From positions 1 through 64,000 of IMG/VR virus record IMGVR_UViG_3300044716_000140: 64,000 bases of DNA. One strand, 5' to 3'. Position 1 is the first letter of the stretch. Each line of letters opens with the position of its first letter. The translations under genes and the position numbers were made by a program. This document shows, piece after piece, positions 58,674-64,000 of this stretch. The notes beneath the pieces are model-generated. The model was not told the origin of the DNA, did no database searches, and saw only the letters and a list, made by a program, of their open reading frames with translations. Source of the DNA: a virus.

Positions 58674-59627
58674 ATGGAAGTAAAAATATCACCAGATGAA
58701 CGCATTACAATGAACGCATTGGACAATTTTGATCCATTCGCTCGAAATGGAGTGCCAACACAACCTGTAAATCAACTGAAAGTTGCAAAAAAGCCCGGAC
58801 GCAAGCCAAAAGAAGAGGTAAGTGAGCAAAATGAGGATCGTAATGTTGATATTGGCACACAGAACGAGACAAAACCTCTGGAAACCATCGAAAATGCAGT
58901 TCCAGAACCGCAAATTGAGGATGAACTACACGAAACATTGCCAATACAGCAAACAATTGTAGAGTCACGATCTTCTGAAGGGTTGCCGAGCTATCGAGCT
59001 GAGTTTGCTGGTCGAGATATCTTCGTTGGATTCTCTGCTGTAAAGCAAACAAACCCAATTACAGCATTTTCCATGATTAACATGGCACTTGACTTTGGAC
59101 GAGACAAAATCCGTTTTGATTTTGCAACAACTGGTAATTTTTATCATGGTAAAAACGAACTTGCTAAAAAGTTCCTTCAGACAGACGCAAAATACCTGCT
59201 TTTGATCGACAATGACATTGTTCCATCTATCGGAAGACCAGCATGGGCAAAATCAACGATTGGAGCGGCACAGAACGTGCAAGATTCCGCATTGCAGCGT
59301 CATGTAATTCATCGTTTGATCGGAAGTGGAAAATCTATTATTGGCGCAGCATACTTTGAAAACCAGCTTGCAGATTCAATCGTTTGCTCAAACAAAGAAT
59401 TGGGATCAAAGGCCAAATCATATCCCGAAGAGATTGTGCCTGTAGACTGGATTGGTTCTGGATGTATGCTAATCCATCGTCGCGTATTTGCTGACATTGG
59501 CGAGCGTCAAGGAGGGTTCTTCTATCCAGACGACGCATCGTTTTGTAAACGCGCAAAGGATGCAGGACATCAACCGCACATCGACCTTGGAATTCCAGTA
59601 TTCCAAATCGGGTATAAATCGTATTAA
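58674..59627 (+). CDS. GT-A type glycosyltransferase in the head module
   Basis: 317 aa. The first 105 residues are a charged disordered region (KKPGRKPKEEVSEQNEDRNV). The catalytic part begins at SYRAEFAGRDIFVGFSAVKQ and has KYLLLIDNDIVPSIG, where IDND provides the acidic metal-binding motif of GT-A enzymes, then a later EEIVPVDWIGSGCMLIHRRV and FFYPDDASFCKRAKDAGHQP, typical of the acceptor-side loop. It lies between scaffold and capsid, which suggests virion protein glycosylation, but a DNA or host target cannot be excluded. A long unstructured N-terminus is unusual for these enzymes. Confidence 0.72.
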   Translation: MEVKISPDERITMNALDNFDPFARNGVPTQPVNQLKVAKKPGRKPKEEVSEQNEDRNVDIGTQNETKPLETIENAVPEPQIEDELHETLPIQQTIVESRSSEGLPSYRAEFAGRDIFVGFSAVKQTNPITAFSMINMALDFGRDKIRFDFATTGNFYHGKNELAKKFLQTDAKYLLLIDNDIVPSIGRPAWAKSTIGAAQNVQDSALQRHVIHRLIGSGKSIIGAAYFENQLADSIVCSNKELGSKAKSYPEEIVPVDWIGSGCMLIHRRVFADIGERQGGFFYPDDASFCKRAKDAGHQPHIDLGIPVFQIGYKSY

Positions 59628-59656
59628 TCACAACTAAAAATAACCATTTCGGGTAT

Positions 59657-60232
59657 ATGAAACCTAAAATTTATTCATATTACGAAAGTATCCAGACCTT
59701 GCCGCAGGCAGAGCAATTTGCTCGCGCAAACTACTGGAAGACATCGTGGGAAAAAAATGGTTGGGATTGCGTGATGCTTAACCGCTCACACGCGCAAGCC
59801 AGCAATGCATATCAAAAGTTCATGGCAAAAATAATGAAGATGTCATTTGACTTGCCAATGGACTACCAGCACGTCTTCCCGCAGATTATCGCTCGATATT
59901 CCCGCTGGTCTGCGCTTCATGCGGCGGGAGGTGGATGGATGAGCGATTACGATGTTGTCAATATCAATTTCACTCCACACGATGCGGTCAGATTTGAATC
60001 TACTCTCAACATCGTTTCTGGAGAACCATGCTACTTGTTTTTTGCAACACGCGAGCATTGCAATGCTGTAATGAGCAAATTTATTCAAGAAGATTTTTTT
60101 GTTGACAACAGACTTCGTTTTGAATCTGAAATTCTCGGAGTAGAAGGCAAATTGTCGGATATGCTAAACCAAGTTCGACACATTGAAAAAAGTGACAAGC
60201 CAAAGTCTGAAATCATGGCATCACTCATGTAA
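59657..60232 (+). CDS. GT32-like glycosyltransferase (DXD sugar transferase)
   Basis: 191 aa. The segment IARYSRWSALHAAGGGWMSD with YDVVN is the characteristic GT32/Och1-type motif (R...L...GG...D.D), where the Asp pair binds the nucleotide sugar and metal. The N-terminus (KIYSYYESIQTLPQAEQFAR, SWEKNGWDCVMLN) fits the family start, as does a C-terminal helix. It follows the GT-A gene by 29 bases, so the two may act in sequence on one glycan. It is shorter than most GT32 members. Confidence 0.7.
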   Translation: MKPKIYSYYESIQTLPQAEQFARANYWKTSWEKNGWDCVMLNRSHAQASNAYQKFMAKIMKMSFDLPMDYQHVFPQIIARYSRWSALHAAGGGWMSDYDVVNINFTPHDAVRFESTLNIVSGEPCYLFFATREHCNAVMSKFIQEDFFVDNRLRFESEILGVEGKLSDMLNQVRHIEKSDKPKSEIMASLM

Positions 60233-60504
60233 CCATACTCATTCTGGAAGGCTTGAGGTTGGCGGCAAGAGACACTTCGCCTGTTATGGTGATGAAGTGT
60301 CTTGAACAATACTCATTCCGTATAGGAATCGGCAGTATGGCATTTCGACATTTACGCTGCTATCTTTATCGGGCCGCACCAACACTCAACAAACACCCAT
60401 TAGCAACGCCTTCGCCTATCCCGTGCAAACATTGCAATTTTAATCGCAATATTTACCGAACTCGGAATAGCGTGTTTACCCAAATAAAAATTTGAGCGGG
60501 AAAA

Positions 60505-60697
60505 TTGGCATGGTTACAGCATATGTTTTTCCCTGTGCGTTTCCGACAAGTAAACCCAAGGGATTCGTTGTCGCTCTCTCGATCATATTTCGCTCATCGA
60601 TATAGCACCTTTGCGAGCTACTTTGGGGAACTGCGTGAGCTTCATGCCAAGTAAAAACCCGCCTTGATGGAGCAGCACCAAGACGGGTTTATTTTTA
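60505..60697 (+). ncRNA. Candidate structured RNA before the capsid gene
   Basis: A perfect 8-base long-range pairing (TTGGCATG at 60505-60512 with CATGCCAA at 60643-60650) could close a 146-base element. Inside are two more perfect hairpins, CGACAA...TTGTCG (60544-60573) and TCGAT...ATCGA (60579-60600). A terminator follows directly. Found by eye; covariation evidence is lacking. Confidence 0.35.
60656..60697 (+). terminator. Intrinsic terminator in the pre-capsid region
   Basis: AACCCGCCTTG (60656-60666) pairs with CAAGACGGGTT (60679-60689) over 11 bases with one mismatch, loop 12 bases, followed by TATTTTTA. It ends the candidate RNA element and insulates the capsid transcription unit. 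Confidence 0.68.
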
Positions 60698-60781
60698 CCA
60701 GAAGGGAAAATGTTTTTCGTCTTGAACCCTGCTCGATTCAAGTAAGATGAAAGCAACCTACGAGACGATTGATTCTATGTC

Positions 60782-60815
60782 AAATATTTTTTGAAAATAT
60801 TTTTTGAAAATATTG
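60782..60815 (+). repeat. AT-rich 13-base tandem repeat
   Basis: AAATATTTTTTGA occurs twice in exact tandem (60782-60794, 60795-60807), followed by a partial third copy (AAATATTG). A similar partial motif appears again at about 60825-60838. Such AT-rich 13-mers are easily unwound and resemble duplex-unwinding elements of origins; they could also bind a regulator. Confidence 0.55.
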
Positions 60816-61098
60816 TTGACAACATTTGAAAAATATTGCAGTCCGTAAATATCTCGGCGAGCCATTCCGTATATGGTGACTCCGTGGAAGTCAAAGAATC
60901 CACACTACAGGCCGCACAACAAGCCCAGCGTGCCGGGGCGAACAAACAAGAAACCAAGCAAGATGATCAATTTCGTGACATCACGAAAATGATATTCCTG
61001 CAAACTTGAATGTCGTTCCCGAAGTTTTCTAAACAACGGGTCGGTTCAAGCAGAACAAAACCCAAACACAAACAAAACTAAAATAGAAAACTAAAATT

Positions 61099-62292
61099 AT
61101 GCCTAACGATTGTATTCCATTGGCGACAGTTCAAAACTTCGCATCTAAAGACGTAAACCGCATCATCGGACAAATTGCCCGTGTGCTTGCTCGCAAATCA
61201 CCTTACATCAACTCCATTGATGGTGGCACTCTGCCTTCCGTTTCGGACGTTGTTCGTAGCGTTGTTGAGGAAATGGCAGTTCCTGCCGCTTCGCTCGCTT
61301 CTCCTACCTTCGTGAATGACCTTTCGCTTTGCGGCGTTGGTGCTACTCCCGATCAGGTTGGCTCGACTGAATATCAGTTCCAGCTTCAAACCCTTCGTGG
61401 TGCGGGCCCTCGCGTTTGCGTTAAGCAAGCTCGCACTGCCTTCAAAGGCTCGTATCTCCAAGCTCAAGTTTCGCTTGAGAAAACGATCCTTCAGATCATC
61501 AATGCCGACATCCGTTATCAGTATTTGATTCAATGTGGTATCAAGTATGTTGTGGATTCTACCGACACTTTCGCCAACAACCTTACTGGCGATATGCAGC
61601 AGATCAACACCTTGTTTGCTAACAAAGTGCCTGACGCGCCAATGAACTTCAAGACCCTCTATCGCATTGGAACTTTCCTCCGCGAAGAGATGCTTGCCGA
61701 ACCTTTCGCAACGAAAGATGGCGAGTTCTTCCAAGTTCTTGCTTCCGCCGATCAAATCGAAAACTTCCGCAATGACGCTGATGTCAAGGAAGACCTTCTA
61801 TATCTCTCCGCTGGTAGCTTCAAGCTCGGTGAAGAGTCCATCTCTGGTTATCAGTTCATGGGCTATCGTGGGTTTGCTTTTGGTATCGACCAACAGCCTC
61901 TCCGCGCTACTGCAAACGTTGATGGTGTCTTGACTCTGGTCAACCCAATCGTTTCGACTGCCGTTACGAATGGTTTCGCTCAACGCCGCAACCCAGCTTG
62001 GGTTTCTGCGCCATACGAAGTTATGTTTGTGATCGCTGGTGAAGCGTTCAAACGCCTTGTTCCTGAGAACTACGTTGGCGAAGGCACATTTAAGTTCGCT
62101 CCTCAACTCGCCATGGGCGAACTTGAGTGGACTTACTTCCGCGACAACGATTGTAACCTGTATGGTGATTTCGGTCAGCATATCTATCAAATCCAACGCG
62201 CTATTCAGCCACTTCGTCCACAGAACGTGTGCGCCATTGTTTATCGTCGTTGCCCATTTGATGGCAATCCTACGCCTTGCGTAATTCCTTAA
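61099..62292 (+). CDS. Major capsid protein
   Basis: 397 aa, the usual size for a HK97-fold coat protein. It is preceded by its own long non-coding region, follows scaffold-like and head genes and is followed by a perfect hairpin, all features of a highly expressed capsid gene. Codon use is visibly different from its neighbours (CGC, CTC, GCC, TTC), as for highly expressed genes. Segments such as NRIIGQIARVLARKSPYINS, then AGPRVCVKQARTAFKGSYLQ and LYRIGTFLREEMLAEPF, fit coat proteins of large podovirus-like groups. No family name is certain. Confidence 0.75.
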   Translation: MPNDCIPLATVQNFASKDVNRIIGQIARVLARKSPYINSIDGGTLPSVSDVVRSVVEEMAVPAASLASPTFVNDLSLCGVGATPDQVGSTEYQFQLQTLRGAGPRVCVKQARTAFKGSYLQAQVSLEKTILQIINADIRYQYLIQCGIKYVVDSTDTFANNLTGDMQQINTLFANKVPDAPMNFKTLYRIGTFLREEMLAEPFATKDGEFFQVLASADQIENFRNDADVKEDLLYLSAGSFKLGEESISGYQFMGYRGFAFGIDQQPLRATANVDGVLTLVNPIVSTAVTNGFAQRRNPAWVSAPYEVMFVIAGEAFKRLVPENYVGEGTFKFAPQLAMGELEWTYFRDNDCNLYGDFGQHIYQIQRAIQPLRPQNVCAIVYRRCPFDGNPTPCVIP

Positions 62293-62309
62293 TCAAATAG
62301 GTTGGTATC

Positions 62310-62341
62310 GGTGGCAGTGTTATTAAGTTGACACTGCCACC
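62310..62341 (+). terminator. Perfect hairpin after the capsid gene
   Basis: GGTGGCAGTGT (62310-62320) and ACACTGCCACC (62331-62341) form a perfect 11-bp stem with a 10-base loop, 18 bases after the capsid stop. There is no T-run after it, so it may protect mRNA ends or reduce read-through rather than end transcription by itself. Confidence 0.55.
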
Positions 62342-62363
62342 TCATCAGCTTACAAATTAAATT

Positions 62364-62633
62364 ATGGAAATTCCGTCGATTCTTGATACAGCAAAATATC
62401 GCCATCTTGTTTTAGATGGAGTCAATTCAATTGAAACATCACTTGCTGGTTTGCAGGGATTTCAGATTCCAGAGTATGACGAACTTGCGTTGACATATTA
62501 CGGAACAACAAACAACATTGCTACTGTTGTATATAAAAAAGCATCTGCCGTTGTTGCTACTCTCACATTGACGTATGCCGTTCAGCCTCCAACTGCTAAT
62601 GACGCTAATCTTGTTAATGTAACAATTTCTTAA
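62364..62633 (+). CDS. Small structural-module protein
   Basis: 89 aa. Beta-rich (DELALTYYGTTNNIATVVYK, AVVATLTLTYAVQPPT). It lies between the capsid and a fibre gene and could decorate the virion or attach the fibre. The pattern P.YD...LTYYG.TNNI.TV.Y is common to small phage structural proteins. No enzyme motif. Confidence 0.55.
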   Translation: MEIPSILDTAKYRHLVLDGVNSIETSLAGLQGFQIPEYDELALTYYGTTNNIATVVYKKASAVVATLTLTYAVQPPTANDANLVNVTIS

Positions 62634-62634
62634 A

Positions 62635-64000
62635 ATGGCACTTAAATTTAATCCTTTTACTGGCAAACTTGATTTTGCAGGAACAACGGGAGGTGGAGGA
62701 TCGCCTACTGGTTCTGCTGGTGGTGATTTGGCTGGAACATATCCCAATCCTACTGTAGATGGATTGCAGGGAACTCCAGTTTCCAACGCAACGCCAATCA
62801 ATGGACAAGTCTTGCAATACAATGGAACGAGTTGGGTTCCCGGCACTATTCCTTCTGGCGGTTCTGGTGGTGGTGGTGTAATTTATTATCTCAATTTCAA
62901 CACAGCAGCAGACGCTCCTGTAACAAATATTCCGCAAACACCAAACGCATCGAAAGAACTTGGAATTGTCGGAGAAACAACCGCAACAAGTTATCTTTCT
63001 CCAATTCTCTCTACTGCGAGCTACAACTTTCTCGCATCGTTTGTTACTGATCTCAATGTTCCATCTGCCACAGCAATCCCTGCTGGCATTTGGGATTTCA
63101 ATATCTTCGTAGAATCAACGACCACAAATTCTGCAAATCAAGTTCGTTTCAAAGTGGAGATTCTTAAATATGATGGTGTAAATGCTCCAACGCTCCTTGC
63201 GACTTCTAACGATGTTTACATTTACGATCCTGCTGAAATCAATCAGGAGGTTGCATCTGTGGTCATGCCACAAACTACGATTCTTGCAACTGATAGAATC
63301 CTTGTTTACTTGTATGGACGGGCGAATCAAAACAACAATCGTCTTACATTCCATTTTGGCGGAAACTACCCATCGCATACTCACAGCACAATGCCATCTG
63401 TCACAGGAACTGGCGTTGCAAAAGTAGTCAATGGAGTATTCCAATCTCCAGCATCCACGATTGTTAATGCTGACGTGTCTGCTACCGCAGCTATCGAAGT
63501 AAGCAAACTTTCTCAAGCAACCAATCGAATCCTTGGCAGAACAACTGCCGGAACTGGATCAGTAGAAGAGTTGAGTGTTGTAGGCAATCTTACGCTTGCA
63601 TCTGGAACATTAACTTCTGCATCGACTGATATTCAAATTTTCACAGCAAGCGCAACTTGGACAAAGCCAGCAAACGCTAAATCCGTAAACATCCAACTTT
63701 TGGGCGGTGGAGGTGGCGGTGGCAGCGGAAGACGTAATACAACCTCAAGTGTTGTAAGAGCGGCTGGCGGTGGTGGTGGCGGTGGTTCCTGTGTTTCCAT
63801 AAATATTCCAGCTTCTATTTTGTCGGCAACAGAGACTGTAACAATAGGTGCTGGTGGTGCAGGTGGTGCAGGCCAAACAATTGATGCAACAAATGGAAAT
63901 CCGGGCACAGCGGGGGGAGATACTTCTTTTGGTAGCGTAATTGCGCCGGGAGGTTCTGGGGGAGACGGAGGAACTAATGTCGGGGCATCAGGTGGGCTTG
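62635..64000 (+). CDS. Gly-rich tail fibre, 3' partial
   Basis: An open frame from ATG 62635 to the window end (455 codons seen). The N-terminus (KFNPFTGKLDFAGTTGGGG, AGGDLAGTYPNPTVDGL, QVLQYNGTSWVPG) is a well-known phage fibre start with the LAGTYPNPTV and WVPG motifs. A beta-sandwich region follows (VRFKVEILKYDGVNAPTLLA), then a region beginning ATWTKPANAKSVNIQLLGGG that leads into poly-Gly-rich repeats (GGGGGSGRRN, GAGGAGGAGQT) like the polyglycine-helix fibre tips that recognise receptors. The gene continues beyond the window. Confidence 0.75.
   Translation, partial: MALKFNPFTGKLDFAGTTGGGGSPTGSAGGDLAGTYPNPTVDGLQGTPVSNATPINGQVLQYNGTSWVPGTIPSGGSGGGGVIYYLNFNTAADAPVTNIPQTPNASKELGIVGETTATSYLSPILSTASYNFLASFVTDLNVPSATAIPAGIWDFNIFVESTTTNSANQVRFKVEILKYDGVNAPTLLATSNDVYIYDPAEINQEVASVVMPQTTILATDRILVYLYGRANQNNNRLTFHFGGNYPSHTHSTMPSVTGTGVAKVVNGVFQSPASTIVNADVSATAAIEVSKLSQATNRILGRTTAGTGSVEELSVVGNLTLASGTLTSASTDIQIFTASATWTKPANAKSVNIQLLGGGGGGGSGRRNTTSSVVRAAGGGGGGGSCVSINIPASILSATETVTIGAGGAGGAGQTIDATNGNPGTAGGDTSFGSVIAPGGSGGDGGTNVGASGGL

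Larger units (their letters stand above)
60233..61098 (+). other. 866-base non-coding region with hairpins and AT repeats
   Basis: No supported gene of normal size. Visible structure from 5' to 3': a perfect 9-bp inverted repeat (AGACACTTC at 60270 with GAAGTGTCT at 60294); a nested double hairpin at 60308-60337 (ATTCC...GGAAT inside ATACT...AGTAT); a candidate structured RNA at 60505-60650; a terminator at 60656; AT-rich direct repeats at 60782-60815; and a TTGACA at 60816-ish with no clear -10. A short GTG frame, 60884-61009, with a helical Gln/Ala content (TLQAAQQAQRAGANKQETKQ), and a frame at 60253-60495 without good features are the only protein candidates. It precedes the major capsid gene and could hold its promoter, an origin or a packaging site. 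Confidence 0.6.

Noticed and set aside
60240-60340. CRISPR-like or iteron array from the repeated ATACTCATTC
   Set aside because: Only two copies, without regular spacing or spacers; explained better as part of hairpins.
60253-60495. 80-codon frame in the pre-capsid gap
   Set aside because: It spans hairpins and repeats, has no Shine-Dalgarno or leader motif of the local type, and its composition is unlike the phage's proteins.
61030-61060. GTTCAAGC resembling a tRNA T-loop before the capsid gene
   Set aside because: The flanking bases do not form a 5-bp T-stem, and no D-arm or anticodon arm lies upstream.

Overview
The window is one side of a tailed double-stranded DNA phage genome (or a prophage-sized metagenomic phage contig). 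Every gene I can support lies on the + strand, genes are tightly packed with many ATGA stop/start overlaps, and the phage hallmark set is present: small and large terminase, portal, scaffold-like protein, major capsid protein, connector/tail proteins, several receptor-binding fibres or spikes, holin-like protein and endolysin. There is no tape measure, sheath or baseplate set, but there are large Gln/Ala-rich and multidomain internal-virion-type proteins, so a short-tailed (podovirus-like) particle is the best inference. Lipoprotein signal peptides in the lysis region suggest a Gram-negative host. I see no integrase, no repressor module, no RNA polymerase, no DNA polymerase and no complete tRNA gene in this window. 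Both ends cut through fibre-type genes, so the genome continues on both sides.

Layout. 1-2.5 kb: end of a coiled-coil fibre gene, a LamG-type lectin protein and a short fibre-type protein. 2.5-6.2 kb: lysis cassette (two lipoproteins, a coiled-coil/TM protein, a holin-like protein and a cysteine amidase endolysin split by a LAGLIDADG intein), a metallophosphoesterase, a winged-helix-like protein and a small HExxH protein. 6.3-12.7 kb: collagen-like and beta-helix fibres/spikes, ending in a fibre with an S74 intramolecular chaperone. 12.7-32.5 kb: virion proteins, including a 1327-aa repeat-mosaic connector-like protein, a 700-aa tail protein, two pairs of paralogous Gln/Ala-rich proteins interrupted by a PAPS-reductase-like gene plus a YkgJ-like gene, and a 2250-aa polyvalent protein with a HExxH motif and an ADP-ribosyltransferase-like domain. 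32.5-43 kb: many small genes, an Erv1/Alr-like thiol oxidase candidate, a RecT-like annealing protein with its nuclease, a replication initiator-like protein, a DnaB-type helicase, an SSB-like protein, a PD-(D/E)XK protein and a RusA-like resolvase. 43-49.7 kb: small terminase, glycosyltransferase, methyltransferase, MazG-like and dCMP deaminase genes, then a run of small coiled-coil and hypothetical genes. 49.7-64 kb: large terminase (with a second intein), portal, small head genes, a GIY-YIG endonuclease, scaffold-like protein, two glycosyltransferases, an 866-base non-coding region rich in hairpins and repeats, the major capsid gene and the start of another fibre.

How it fits together: the helicase, annealing protein/nuclease, SSB-like and resolvase genes form a replication-recombination module that depends on host polymerases; terminase, portal, scaffold and capsid form the packaging/head module; the polyvalent protein and its neighbours are probably carried in the particle and ejected. 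Three homing-type elements (two inteins and a free-standing GIY-YIG gene) sit in or next to essential late genes. The most unusual points are the intein placed exactly at the catalytic cysteine of the endolysin, the structured non-coding region before the capsid gene, the duplicated relic of the SSB-like tail at 42.0 kb, the RusA signature split over two frames at 42.6 kb, and the mixture of Shine-Dalgarno and AT-rich SD-less gene starts.
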